From Lunularia cruciata (Eukaryota; Streptophyta; Marchantiopsida; Lunulariales; Lunulariaceae), in assembly GCA_948567375.1 (NCBI GenBank), contig OX419759.1, positions 62,586,593-62,650,592 of the forward strand: a DNA stretch of 64,000 nucleotides, in the 5' to 3' direction. Made by a program: the position numbers and the translations under genes. The notes under the pieces are model-generated. The model was not told the origin of the DNA, did no database searches, and saw only the letters and a program-made list of their open reading frames with translations. Shown here piece by piece: positions 11,553-32,600 of this stretch. Numbering within the stretch: the first letter of the stretch is position 1; each line of letters starts with the position of its first letter.

Positions 11553-13439
11553 TATTGAAATGTAAATAGGGTGGTCTTCGTTTCTAATTAATACACGATA
11601 ACCGGTCAAATATACATATTTCCTATCTGATTATAATTACTTATATAATTTATATATAAGAGTCATTATCAATCGGAGAATATTCATCAATATGCTTATT
11701 AAGAGCGTTTTGCAATATTGTCTTACATGTTTTAAGGATTTAAGATAGAAAATTAATGCTCATGCTCAAACAGAGGCTATTTATATAAATTTACTTACTT
11801 CTAGAATTAATTTGAAACTAAACTCGGTATAATAAGATGTTTAAAGTAATTTAGTATTCTGACTCCCATATCAAAGTAGAATAATTTATCTGGTAAACTA
11901 TTATACACTATAAATTAAAGAGAAGATGATGAACTCATCATATTACAAAAGTATAAATATAGTTATATTAGAAATACATAAAATAGTGAATGTCTGTAAT
12001 ACTTTTATCTATATATCATTCATGAAGGTAACATGAATGTTGCTATATTTTTTTATATATTTTTAAAGATTTAATTAATTTAATGATAATATACTTATAT
12101 TCTAAAAGTGTGAGAACTAGTTTATAATTAAATTTTATAGTATTATTTGACTAAAATAATTATTTTTGTTTAGATCTAATAAATTAGCATCAAATTAATC
12201 AAAATAAATTACAAATTATAATTTTTAAATTTTTATAAAATATATAGATATGAAATAACCTGAATTACATTAATAAACCTAAGTCTAAAGAGAGAATTTT
12301 AAAATAGCCGTCACAAGTTTATTTATAATATGATATAAAATATTAATGAAAATATAAATAAACATAAATTTTAATTCTATATAAAATAATTTAGATTATC
12401 ACAAATAAATCAACAGTTAAAATGATAATGATAATCATAAATAACTATAAAAAATCTGTAAACTGTAGAGATTATCTAAATTTTATATGGATATACATAC
12501 AAATAAAATTTCCTAATATATCCAATATATGTCTTAATAATAACTAATAATAATATATAAATTCTATTATAATATAATTGTATACACCTAAATACTGAAA
12601 AAATTTATTTTATCTATATTCCTGATATAAAATAATTAAAATTTACCACTTTATTTATAATTTATAATTTAGCTTATTCTGACATGACAATTTTATTTCT
12701 AGCATCTACTTACAAAAAATTTTATTCTTGAAAATGACATGAAATAACTTGATTTAGATAAATTGATGAATATATAGTTAATTTAAATATTTAATTACTC
12801 TATGATCAAACGATTCATATATATAAGAAAGTATTTTGAGACTGTGACTTGCATAGCTCGGTTATATGAGGTCAGTAGTGTAGATGTATAAGGCCGATGC
12901 TATTGAAGCTTAATATCATTTTACCTTTTCTTTCTTATTCTTATATCGTTTGATAAGTTTCCTTTAGTGTCTTTTATGTAATTGGTTTTTTTTTCTCTTT
13001 GAGCAGAATCAATCTTCTTTTATTTCAGATAACCCAATCTAAAAGTGTTCCAAGATTATAATCATACCAAAATGATCAATTCAGAAAATACTAGAGTATT
13101 TTTTTTCCAAAAATTATGAAATATAAATTTATTATATCATTGATGCCACCATTCAATATTCTCACTACTTGGGATATACTGTGATTTATAATTATATTAA
13201 AATTTACAATCAATACAATTTTTTAATTACTAATATAGAGTGATAAAGGTATATGTCCATATATATATTTTATAAAATAGAATAATTTTTTTCAAGAATT
13301 AGAAAGATAGAATTGCTAATTACCTGAATATCATTATACTTAAAATACGGGCATATCTAAATTTAGAACATATATAAAACTAATATAGTAGTAATCTAAC
13401 CTAACTGATAATGCGGCTCGCTGCTAATATATTAACTTA

Positions 13440-16038
13440 CCCTAACTAGACTTAATCGCGGTAAAGTCAACTTGGAAAGGAAAGAAGACGTTGAAAGAGC
13501 CTAATTATGAGTTACCGGTAGTATCTTTACTGACAAAAATACCGATTGGAATGTCCATGGGCCGCCGCGAGTTGCCTGCGGAGACAGTAATTGAGTTGAC
13601 GCGTTCTCGGGAAGACCGCGGATGGAAAGAGATAGATACTGTAAAGCTGGAATTTCCGCCGCCGTTACGATATTACTAAGTTTACCGGCGGAAGTGAGTC
13701 GGCAGTCAATGAATCATCGAAGGGAGAACCAGTAGTCTAGCATTATATCCTTCGGATCGTACGTGGACAACAAGGGTTATCTACCACTCACTGTCCGGGC
13801 TTTTATTGGTTTTGTGTATTATTCATGAAGAGGTAGGAAAATTGAGGGGAAAGAAAGAAAATCATATCCCTTAAGAAAGTAAGAGAAGTCCGTAAGCGGC
13901 AGACATTGGCAGAAATGTGATGTTTTATCGATCCTGATGCAAGATACAGCAGAGACAAACAAAGCAGAGAGTGGGTATCGAGAAATTTTCTAATATTTCT
14001 CAGACCTATTGTGGTTGACTAGAGCCGGGTGGAGTAGGAGAGACGCTGTATATTATAATATCTGTCATTTGCTGAAAGAATTGTACGTACTTTCGGTAAC
14101 AGAAAAGAATCCTCTGAAAGGTGAGTGTGTGTCTGAGAGGAGACGGGAGAGAGGAAGATGATGTCTGTCTTCCTCCCAAACGTGGTAGAGGAGAGAGAAC
14201 TTGGAGGAGACAGAAGAAATTGGTATAGGATATAGGAAGATTGATTTGAAGGTCAGGAAAGTGCAGAGCGTTGAAATTTGTACAGTTTGTGTGCTTCTGG
14301 GCAGGCAATAGTTTAGTCAGTCATCCTCCCCCAATCAGAGAGCATAGCATCAGAAGCGGCTTGAGGAAGGAAGAGAAGAGAAACAGGAGATAGATGCAGA
14401 GACGAGGGATGGAGAGTGAGAAGGAGGGAGATAGATTGGTGATGATGGAGGAGATCAGTTAGATACCAAGACGTGGGGACTACTGTTACTGGCTGGTTGT
14501 CTGGCTTAAGCATTTGAAGGTGTAGCGTTTCTTTGAGTTCCTTCTGGTGGCGTGACAAAGTTCCTGCGTTGATGTCCGGTCCCCGGGGGAACAGAACAGG
14601 AGAGAATGCATGTCTCTTTAGCAGTAGTAGTGCTTTGAGTGGCGTTAGCCTACAGTGTCCTTCAACTGCCGAACTTTGAGGTGTGCCTAGAGCGTACTTG
14701 GTGATCTGTTCAGGATTTGTCGGCAGTCCCGTGTAAGGAACTGGTCCATCATCGGTCCAAGAGGCATACAAGTTTCTGCCACATAGATTGATGGATGTGG
14801 TAACAGGGAATACAATTTTGGAGCGCTAAGGGTGACGTTACTGACTTCATAACGCATTTTCTTAACAGCATAGGCAGAATACACGGGGCCTCCTTCAGAA
14901 GACTGGATAGGGGAAGGGGAGGGGTGGCATATTCTTCGTATTGCCGGTCGTAGTTGACACTTGCAACTGTGACGAAACCATCTCGAGGCTAGTTCTCCAT
15001 CAAGGGTATTGCTGTCCTCAAGAATAGCCGAGGAGGATTTTGCGATGCCCGGTAGAGAGCCACTCTTCCTGTCACCTGCGGGTGACTCCAAGCCTTATGC
15101 AAAGTTGCATCTAGGATCTCGGGGACCCAGATGACTTAGATCAAATGCAGATTGGACGGCATGGCGCAAATCGCTTTGATGCCTGCTGAAACACTTATCA
15201 AATCAGGTATTTCTTCTGGACTGTCTTGAAGTTATGTAATTTACCGCCTCTACATGGCAAAGATCAAGTGCATAGAGGAAACTCTTTGTAGATGAACTGA
15301 GACTTAAAGAAGATAGAGCTGCCTTACTCAAATTGTTCACTCTTAGAAGATGGCTTTGCCTGAGCCGAAATTGACGGGTTTATTGAGCAGATTATGGTTT
15401 GACCTTCACCAGAGGAACAGACCTTGTTTGCGGCCACTGAATTTTGCTTAAGCATCTTTTGTTGTTTGTCAATGATGTTGTTTGTAAAGTCTTGCAAGTA
15501 TAAGAAAGTCTTTCAAGTGACGGCTGTACGGAACTGATTTTCTCTGGCTAGATAACTAGTGTCGGTCAAGTCAGTTAACTTGTCGAAATCGAGTCCTCGT
15601 AGCGGGTTTTGCATAACGTTACACAATTTGTTAGAAGATCCATTCTATGTATCGTTAAAATTTGATAAGGAACTTACTGTCCTTCCACGTCTCTTACTCA
15701 CAGTGAACTGTCATGTTGCCCTATTATCGACGTCGACGTTAACGATATAGGGCATAGGTCTTTAACGAATCAAGCATATCGAGTCAAGATTCAGTCCTTG
15801 TGCGTGTGAAACCTATCTTTTTGCTTCGGGTGATTCACCACCTCAATCTACAACATTTGTCTCCTTCCCTTTGCACCCATCCAGTCGCTACCCCCGTCCA
15901 ACCGGCCGAGAGTCTGTGGTCGAAAGGCTGAGGCAGGGACCAGGGTACGAGTACCGTCTGTGATGTCTCCCTTTGATCTTCTGGTGTCTGTAGATTCACA
16001 TAATTTTCATTTTGTTATGAGCAGAGGCCAATGATTTG
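13440..16038 (+). promoter_or_regulatory. Upstream region and possible long 5' leader of the JMJ gene
   Basis: Composition shifts from AT-rich to balanced at about 13.44 kb. A GA-rich, then CT-rich stretch at 14.1-14.5 kb resembles a plant core promoter or transcribed leader. The last bases before the start codon (TTTTGTTATGAGCAG ending at 16024) look like an intron acceptor, with possible donors near 15944, so the leader probably contains at least one intron. Minus-strand open frames at 14006-15091 carry no recognisable domain and are treated as chance frames. The transcription start cannot be placed from sequence alone. Confidence 0.45.
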
Positions 16039-22707
<6,669 letters not shown>

Positions 22708-22798
22708 GTACCATGTCTGCCTTCCCCTTTGTGCTGTCAAGCCAAGGTAGAACATGTTTTGAGTAAAGTAGAACAATTTTGATTCATTGTCAAGCATC

Positions 22799-22804
22799 AA
22801 TAAA
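22799..22804 (+). promoter_or_regulatory. Possible polyadenylation signal of the JMJ gene
   Basis: An AATAAA lies 92 bases after the stop codon, in an otherwise non-coding stretch. Plant signals are loose, so this is only suggestive. Confidence 0.4.
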
Positions 22805-25800
22805 AAGATAAGGTAGACAAAGCTTGCCCTATTTCCGTCCTCCCCCTCCTGTGGGTGATGAGGAAAATCGGTTCTTCTTTACTTCAATGACTGCTTACTT
22901 TACCTACCTTCCACCCGAGCCTCCAAAAGGTATTCCACTTTGAACTCGCGCTTGGAATGGATGGAGTGTTTGCCTTCAGAATATCAAACTACTAATTTAT
23001 TCAGACCGTCAGAGGTCTGCTTTAGAACTCTACAGCCTGTCTTCCGCGTGGATCCTAACGGTTGCGCTCTTCTCAGGAGGGTAAAGTAATGGGTGCACCG
23101 TCTAGTGCCGTGCCGTTGTCATCGTCATCATTATTTGTATAATCTACACACTTCATAGATAAACGCCTTTGTAGGGAAATATCCTTTCGTAGTGAGATAG
23201 AAGGAAAGATTTGCAGGTCGAGCTGAACAGCAAACATGCGGCACATATTTCACCTATCGTTTTGATTGTCAAACACAGTACACCGACAATATGAACAGCT
23301 TCTCCTTCTGTTAATTGATATTCCGGAGTAGTGAGCTCGACTAATGTCGTTAGGACTCTTTATTGACCGCCCTGCTCTAGTTTCTAGGATGTAGTTGTGG
23401 CTGGTCACTGGGCGCGTTAGCTCAATTATACTAACTTCGATCGGAGTACAAGGTGCGTCATGCAATCTGATCAGTGCAGGTGCTCGAAAAGTGCTCTATG
23501 AAGTTAGGCTGTCTGCAATTTTTACCAATCAGGTAGCTTGTTTCATTATCTTAACAGCTAGTATTAGCTATACTAGCAGTTTTTGCTTTCCACTAGCGTA
23601 GCGGCTTCTGAAAGGCCTTAAGCAGAGTACGGGAACGAGCCAGAGTAGAGTAATGCTCTGTGTAGCTATATTGTTGCAAAGGTGAGCCCTTCCAATCAGT
23701 ACCCAATTAGACAACAGTAAGTTACGTGGGAGATTACGCAGTCATCCAAGTTGTTATGATTTATGATTACGTTTATGAGTTCTCCTATTGACAAAAGAAA
23801 AGTGGAGATCACAAAGGAAAGTGGAAAGTGAAGTTCTCTTCTTTAGTTTCTAGACCATCCTGCGATGAAAGTTTCCGTCAAGTATCCCAAACCTTGCCAG
23901 TGGAAGAAGTTGTTGAGATCACAAAATCAACACCGACACTAACTACCGGCAGGTCTTTGTGCACACGGGAACAAATCTCCCTAGGAAATTCCCATTTTCA
24001 ATTGTTCAGCGATTAGGAGAAAGAAATCGAGCTCCTAGCAAAGTACCATATTAATATGTAGGACTTTTATGTTTTTTGATGTCTATTGTGGGTTCTCTTA
24101 GCTAGTCAATGAGAATTTGACTTGGGCTGTGAGAACATGATTCAACTTCGAACTTTTAGTGTGTAGATGAACACCACCTACAGTGCACTTCAACCACAGT
24201 TTGAGGCCAACGAAAAAACTGAGTACACAATCATTGTCCACTTCCGTTCGAGTCTGAAAGTATTTGCCGTGCGCAAATCTGGTTTCTTCCCTTTCATATT
24301 TGTCGACTTTAAACAACACCTGAGTAGTCGCAATAGACTGACACGAATCAAAAGTCACCCTGAAGTCACAAAAAGCATCGTGACCATCAACTGTAACAAG
24401 AAGCCAGCAGCACATAAGGTGTGCGCCTTCGGTCGTAACACGAATTCTAAAACCACAACGAAGTAGGAACTCTTAATGAACAGCGTGATTGCAAGCAACT
24501 GCAACCACACTAAGTACCCGTCACTGGATGTAGCTAGAAACCATAATCACAACTGAATAAACAGTAGCTGTGATCAATAACCAATTCATGATGAATTTTC
24601 ATTCGACTCACTGGCAAACCTGCTAATGCCATTTGCTACTTGCTGGGGTCTGGGAATGTGTTAAACAGCTTTATGTTGATCTCAGTACTGTTCTGCTTCT
24701 ACACATCTTTTGACTACTTGACGTCAAACCATTGATCATGATTCCTCTTCTAATCTTTTGTTATGATAACTGTTAATTATGCTCCTTTCATTCGTTGTAA
24801 ATCATGGTTTCCGGTTGGAGCTCATGTGTTAAACAGCCGGTTAGTCTAGCTCCAGCCTCTGAACGTGAGTTCAAAAGATGCAGAAAATCAAGCGTTGAGT
24901 TCTTGGAACCAACCCAAGGGCGGACCCTTCCTAGATCCACACGAATATCATGAAATAGGAAGGGACCTTTTTTGGGATGTTCTATGACAACCAACTATTC
25001 AGATTCCAAACCCAGATTGGAAGACTATGACGATCCCACTTATGTCCTCGTTTGAGATATTGGACATGATGCGTACACGAAAGGAGGTACTGGTAACGAT
25101 TGTCTTAACTGGTGAGCGAGAATATTATCTCATTTCTTTAAGATAAAAGAATTAAAACCAGCAAGATCAATCGAGGAGGAGATTGAGTGTGAGGCAGAGA
25201 TCTACTAGAGATCTATCATCTCGGGCGAATTAAAAGGTCAATTAGGACTCGTGATGTATTCACCCACTATTCCCTTTGGGCATTGCAGTCGCTTTTCGAA
25301 GAGGTTTGAGATTAGACTTCATCCTTTACCGCTGCAGTATTGACTACGATTTCAGGCACCGTTCCCCAAGTTGATTTATGGCAAACTGTCAGTGGACCAA
25401 ATTCATGTGTAAAACAAGCATCATGACACAAGCAGTAGAGAAAATGAATCAGATGTGGAGCAGAGAACACTCACTGAAAGAAACAATCACGAGATGAGAG
25501 ATTTATTTCGGTGATCACGCATTAACATAGTGAAAGAGAAAACTGAAGATGATTGGATCTTATGAACTTCACTAGTGAGCTCGAACCACAACCATTAAGA
25601 TGGAACTCAGGGGCTTTGTGTCCATCTTCCGATAAATAAGCGAGTCGGAGCAGTAAGCAGTGTCCAAGTAGAAGGGCGGAAATCAGGTGTGCACAGCGAG
25701 ACGATTTGGACGAGGATGACAACAGAAGAATCAAAAGTGTCTACTGTGTCAAAAAGTGACCGGAGTTTACAGGAAGAATGTACTGCATCTACCACACTGA

Positions 25801-26634
25801 CCACGGCTTACAGAGAGCAGTTTGTGGCTTTCTGAAAAGTCTGAAATGTGAACATTTTGGGCATTTCATCTGCCTTGTACTCTTTTATTCTTCGACCTCC
25901 ATATCGACAGCTCAAATTCAATCGATAACGTATCGAATACCGACGTGGTAGATATTATCGAAGTGTGTATTCATACATCTCTAATCCACTATCTGCAAAA
26001 GATAAGGGAAGATAGAAGGAACTCTTCGAGACAATAAGTAAAGTATCGACATTGTAATGCTGGTGGGGGGACATATTTTGCTCCGCTTTCACTCAAAAGG
26101 TGTGCAACGACAGACACAAACGGAAGCAAAATGGGCATTTTTTGTTTCGAGGGTACGTCAGAGCAACTCGACCCACATACCGAGTGTAATTGATGGGGAC
26201 CAACATCAAGCTAGCAGAGCAAAAACGCCGAACAACATCCAAAGACATTAAACGAAGGTCACTTCACACACCGAATCCCATACCAAATTTTGTCAAAATT
26301 GAATTATCACCTTTTGCTAAGCAGGGTACACCAGACACAAGACTCACTAAACATGCAAACGAGATCCACATCGTGGACATTTCCGGTGGGCACTTGAACA
26401 GTAAACCTAAAACCTAATCTGGTTACCAGGGCTACAACTTACCCAGAAATACTCTTCGAACCGTTTACTTTGTGACGATGCCTGGAGATCCCTGTAGGAG
26501 TTTAAAAGCAGGGAACAAATAAATGGCAATGAGGGGAGTGTGTTGAGGGCACTGAAATCTGCTGGGGGTAACACCTCTTCTGTTACCTGGAACCAATAAA
26601 TAGATGAGACCAACTAAGAAGAAAGAAACCCGTC
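22805..26634. other. Intergenic region between convergent JMJ and IleRS genes
   Basis: The region contains both 3' untranslated regions and about 3 kb of unexplained DNA of balanced composition. Open frames at 24167-24466 (+), 24098-24415 (-), 24788-24994 (-) and 25522-25804 (-) have no motif that I recognise, and no chain of exons could be assembled. A non-coding RNA or decayed gene is possible. Confidence 0.5.
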
Positions 26635-29600
26635 TCATGACAGTCTTTGACAACGCTCCCCTACAGATAGGAAAAAGTGCTTCCCTGTAACCAACTCGTA
26701 CTCTCCTTGGCCGTCTATCACCACTTTCACCTGCTTTCAGATAGCCATGAGTACCAAAAACGTAAATAAGACAGGATACTAATCATCTATTTTCAGGTAC
26801 TAGCTTAGGCATTGTAAAGTGCACAGGATATGCAAGCCACCAACTTTCGGAAACAATTTGGAGATCACTTGGAATAACAAGATGCCATACGAGATGCAGG
26901 CGAGATACCTATTAGGCTTTCAGTGTCAAAGCCGACCTATCCTTATAGTGAGCTTAACCTCAACGTTTGGTATGGAAGTGCGAGATATAGATGACGCAAT
27001 ACAAGTGCCCATAACGGTGCCCGTGACAAATCTTATAAGAAACAATTTACGCAGCAGTAACAACAGAATGACGGATCGTGATAGATGAGGTTGGAATACC
27101 CTGGTGCTTGACTTGAGTACGGCGGGATCTCTTGCGAGCAGCACGACAGATATATTCTCAGCTTGTTCTTTGTTGCCTGCAAAGGGAGCAAATAAAGTCC
27201 CAGGCTTCAGAGCTACGCATCGTAAGGAGGCCGGCAATTACCGATGCAGGTCCTCTATATATGCCTTTTATACAGTAAAACTTCACTTGCATTTGAGCCA
27301 CGGTTGGTAAAAAAGCTGTAAATCAAGGTCCTCTTATACCTGAGCATAACTCTACGAGCAAATCCGAAGCAAACGACAAAGCTGGTTTAGCCAACTTGAC
27401 TGAGAAGGAGCCTCCTGCAACTCCACTGAATTGCTCAGTGGCAATCACCACCTGGCACAAGAATACAAGACGATCAATATCACATCAACCATTAGTTTAG
27501 CTCTTCTTCAGTACTGCTTACCCACCATCGACCTGTTTAGTGTTTGGTCGAGTTTGTCTACATTAAATGTCGAACATCGAAACACGTGATTGGCTCCATA
27601 AATATACCATACCAACCACACCGTACCCTACACAGAGCAAAGTAGAATTACCGCATGAGTTGGTAGTTTCTCCTGAGGTAGAATATACGACCCCACGGTC
27701 TCTTGGATGTATGAGACCTACACATATGATAAACGTAGTCAGAAGCTACACCAGAAGAAGTAGAATTTGAAGAACCTGATGCAGATCCTCATGCTGACGG
27801 AGGAAACGTAAGATCAAGTTAAAATTTGAAAATTACATTAAGGAAGAAAGAACATTTGTTACACAGCAACCCAAGAAGTCCACAGTTGCAAGGTCTTTAA
27901 ATAAAATAGCTAATATAGGTCGCCTCTGGGTTCTTCACCTGAGATGCAAACACTCGCTTCAACCCGTCGTTCTCATTACCAGTACCGTCCACCTTGTAGT
28001 AAACCTCTACCGAATCTGTCGGTTCCAGTCCTGATTTCTTGCGGAGCTTTTGGATTCTATTCACAATCTGGACAAATGGTACCAGAAAGTCCCACATCAA
28101 ACACATGGAAGTCTAACGAAGGAATACATTTGTTCCCTGATCGGAAAACGTACATAAAAGAGAAGCTAATCTCTTGCTGCGACCTCTAGATTATTTACCT
28201 CGCGCGCAAATCCAGCTTCCTGGAGGCTCTCATCCGGTCGAAGATCTAATACGACAAGTACATCACCTGCATTTCACGTGCGCGAGGTAAGTCTTGCTCT
28301 CTTGGTTATAAGGATGTGGTCAGAACTTTTCTCCAAAAGGGTTTAATTCGAGATGGATGAGAATATATATCAGTCTTAACCAATATAGGCACACGCTGAA
28401 AGAAAACGACGTGTCTCATCTCAAATAACTTCAAATGCCATGTGTGTTTCGGAAGTTCCACACGACTCAGCAAATGTGAGCAACCTACCATCACCTCCAG
28501 CATCAACATTTTTCTGTGCTCCATCGGGTGCCTTGAAATCTCGATGAATCTGACTCATTTTTCAACATAAGATAAGAAAGTCAGCAGACCCTTCATTGAA
28601 AGGAGAGTACGCCCTGAGTCATGATTAAAATTCCCAGTGATCTTCGGCTCACCTTGATATCTCCTCCTGTCAATTCGTGGCCAGCAACTGTAAAAACACC
28701 AGACTTCTGAAAAGCCAATATATTTGCCTGAGTCATGTTTTTCACTTCCTTCGTTACCAAACCCATTGCTCTTCCAAGTCTCTTACCTAAAGCACTGCAC
28801 TCCAATCAAACACATTAGCATCAGTAAGCAAACCACTCGGTATTAAAATGCAACCTTCGGAAGTATGTGTACCAGGATAAACAACTTTGACACTCGCTAG
28901 CAAGATGCTGCAACCAATCCCTTTTGGGAAGAAAAAAGCAACTAGGATGCGGGTGAGAACAAAGCTATACCAAAATATAACTCAGGACCTTGAACCTTAC
29001 CTGAAGTCAGGTTCTGCGCGCAAGGATGCATACTGCAAAGGATCATTGCACGTAACAATGCTCCTAATATTGAGTTCCTCTTTCACATACTGCAGAGTTT
29101 GTCAACATAAATATTTCGGTCAGAAAATAGAGATAGACAAGGGAAACGGAACCGTCGATTGCCCAATAGTACTTCGAACCTCTACGGTTGTGAAATCTAC
29201 CCAGAAGGCTCGTGAAGGCAGGATGACACTCACCTCTCCTAAACTGCCCGAAAGGTCGTCGAGAAAGTCTTTATCGGGATGTACGACCACCATTTCTCTG
29301 AGAGCAGGACATCGATCAGTAATAAGATACTCAGGACCTACTACAAGGACAAAAGTTCAAGCTTAGGAATCTAAAGTGGGATTGAAGATGCGTATCCAGG
29401 GGCGTACTTAAGAGGGGTCTTCAGAGGCTTGTTGTGCCGCTCTCTGATGTTGCGAGCCAAGTCAATGACTGTCATCATGCGACTCACACTCTGCTCGATA
29501 CGCTCATCAGTCTGACAACACACTCCCCACACATATTAAAGAGACATCTACTACGCTTAGAAGATAGTATCCTAGTGCACACGTGCCGGCAAAACATTAA

Positions 29601-32600
29601 AGAAAACACAATATGTATCCAGGAAGTAAAAACTACAGGGAACTTCTCCAAGAAATAACTTAATGCTTGATAAGCTAGAGGGCATATGGGATTAATCACC
29701 TCTCCTTGCACTTCCGGGAAAGCGCAGTAATGAACACTTTCTTCTGAAGAAGGGTTGACTTTCCGAAGATTTTGGTATAGAGCTTCAGTGAAGAAAGGAG
29801 TGAAGGGAGCCATTGTTTTGCATGTGGTAACCAACACCTGTTACAACATTTCATGTCTGTTAAAAGACGAGATGATATACAAAGACCTTGAAGAAATTGC
29901 GACAATTGCTAGAGATAAGGGACTAATAACTGACGACACTCCAGCACTAACACACTCATTGGACACGACAAACCGTGTAAGTAAGAAGCCTGAAGACTGT
30001 AGGAAGTGAATCATACGTTATAGAGAGTTGAAAGCGCTACACGGCTGTCCTCTTCTCCAGTACGACCTTTCAGTCGTTTACGGTTGAAACGCACATAGAT
30101 ATTGGTCAAATTATCCACGAATTTCAAAAGAAATGGAACCACCTACATGGAATAGACGAGAAGAGCAACGATGCAATTCCAGATTAGGATCATTGGAGAA
30201 TTCCTCCTACCAACTAGCATTCAGAAAGGATATAATCAGGAAAGACAAGGATGATGTAACCACGCTCTAGACAAAACAGGAAAAAGTACTGGTTTTCCAT
30301 GGCGCAGCCATCCGAACTGAAGAATATCTCACCGTATAGAGCCTGTATGCTTCCATCTCTTGCTTGACAAATTTGACCAAACTCTGGGTGGCTGAGTTGA
30401 TCCACCTATCGAGCACATTGGTAGATTTCTGCAGAGCGCTTATATCCAGGGGTACAAACTGCGAGGACCCTTCTGATTGGAGCCTCAAAACATTTTGAAC
30501 CAGGAATCTGTAGGCGTTATACCAAGGGAGAAATACATCCTTCACCTGCATGACGTGTCAAAATACTAACCTTTATAATAATCAAATGGTGAACCTGTTC
30601 CCATCAGTCAACATGACAAGATACTTCTACTCCACCCTTTTTAGTGCACAGCCTTTATGTTTCGAACTTTGGTTATAAAAACATAGAGTCATTCTTCATA
30701 CAATTACAACGGAAGGAGGTCCAGCAATCGCCTGGTAGAGGATGGAGCAGGCAGACCTTCACGTGGTTGTGCGATGCACATAGGACAAGGGAGAGGAAGG
30801 AGCTGATCGAGAAGTAAAGGAGGAGAAAGATTGTAAAGGTGAGACATAGGAGTCAAAGTAGGATTGTAGAAAAGTCAAAGACCAGAGAAGATATGATTCA
30901 TTAAAACAATCCTATGTTGTACCACGCATACATTCCGTGTTGAATAGAGGATATTCCGATCACAAAGGATCATAAATAATGAGGAGCATGCACAATTTAC
31001 AAGTTCTGCTTAGGAACAGTGACGTATTGTCTGTTTTTTGTCCTTACCACTGCAAAGACACCTTCCCTTCTGAAGCGCAGAGGTTCTCCACGAACCACTG
31101 GAGAGTTGATGAGATACAGTCGTAAGGCATCCTGTCCAGGGCCATAAAGAGCGTCAGCTGATTTGTTTGCAAATATTCGTACAAAAAAACAGGTAGTTTC
31201 TTCCATGACTTCTTTTCAGAAACATCAGTCCATTTCCTCAAAGTGACAGATCAAAGCCGAGTACAGCATGACCAACAAAGCATGTATGGTACTTACAGCA
31301 CCGTAATCGTCGATCACATCTGTAACAGGGGGGAAGTTTCTCAGCCGCTTTGACATTTTCTTTCCGTCTTCTGCCAATACCAGGCCATTGCACACGAGGT
31401 TCTTGAATGCTGGCTTATCAAACAACGCTGTTGACAAAACCATCAGAGTATAGAACCTGCACAGTAATTCACAAATAAGCAGGTCTTAGGAGTGTTGCGC
31501 CAAGAGTCGAACTGAATCATGAGAACCTGAGCATACTACTACCTTGGACTAGCGTTCGTACTAGATGTATAATTTCGCACAGTCAATAGTACACTGAAGG
31601 TAAACTATGGAAGAAAGAAGCTAAGGAACTTGTAGCAACTTCATACCATCCACGGGTTTGATCTAGCCCCTCAGCGACGAAGTCACCAGGGAAATTTCGA
31701 TCAAAAAGTTCTTGGTTCTCAAAAGGATAATGGATGTAGGCATAAGGCATAGATCCACTCTCAAACCAGCAGTCGAAAACCTGCAGTACCAATGGTCTTT
31801 GTTCACGTACTGACTCAACGAACAGTAATGATGGGAAGAACACAATCCACTATGAATTGACAATTTCCGTAACTGTTACCATGAGAGGCGATAACAAGAA
31901 TCTAAGTACAAAAGCTACAGAGAAAAACTCACATCCTCAATACGCTTGAGGACTCCAAACTCTGGGCCACGTTTGGAAGGAATAGTAACGTGATCAATCT
32001 TGTGACGATGAAGGTTTGTAGCCTGCAAGTAAAGTACACGAACGATATATTCACATTGTTGGTAATTTCAAGTACGTTTGTTTCTTGATGAGTTTACAAC
32101 CCTAGTTATTTGTACTTAGTAGCGGTGGATCAATGAGCTAATAAGACACTGTGCTTTATCAGATTGAATGAACGTTACATCATTCATGCATACTTTGAGA
32201 TGATGTTCTCCTGTCCCCTATTTTTCAGGTGTGTGCCTCGAAGAGACTGATGAGCGGGATGGGCCATTGCAAACTTGACTTGTGATTGTCTGCCTTTGCG
32301 CAAACTAAACGTTTAGTACAAATAAGATTTCCATTGCAGCTTAGTAGCGGCAAAAGACAAACCTTGAATCCAGAGAGATCTTCTAGTTCCTGGATTGATC
32401 CCACGACAACCATCTCCTCACCATCGTCGCTCAACCAGATTGGTAAAGGAGTTCCCCAGAATCGACTGCGACTTACTGACCAGTCTCTAGCATTCTCCAA
32501 CCAGTTGTGAAATCGCTTGTCCTGGAACCAAAGAGAACCTTGATCAGCATCCACGCTGTGTTGTAATATAGTGTCAGTCCAATGCCAACCTTCAAGTTCT

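Larger units (their letters stand above)
7100..13440. other. Very AT-rich domain with no recognised gene
   Basis: Most of this 6.3 kb is A/T runs with short, motif-free open frames. Two islands of more balanced composition stand out, about 10.1-10.65 kb and 10.9-11.57 kb. The first holds a perfect stem-loop and the second ends in a non-LTR element tip. A degenerate tandem array lies at 9590-10060. No tRNA, rRNA or protein domain was recognised. Confidence 0.6.

Noticed and set aside
14006-15091. Three minus-strand open frames of 100-152 codons upstream of the JMJ gene
   Set aside because: They are low in complexity (Leu/Ser/Pro-rich from GA-rich DNA), have no recognised domain, overlap each other in different frames and lie in the probable leader of the plus-strand gene.
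26926-27060. This open stretch as the real IleRS C-terminus
   Set aside because: The exon at 26730-26635 fits the family's C-terminus and joins exon 26 in phase; the stretch is intronic.
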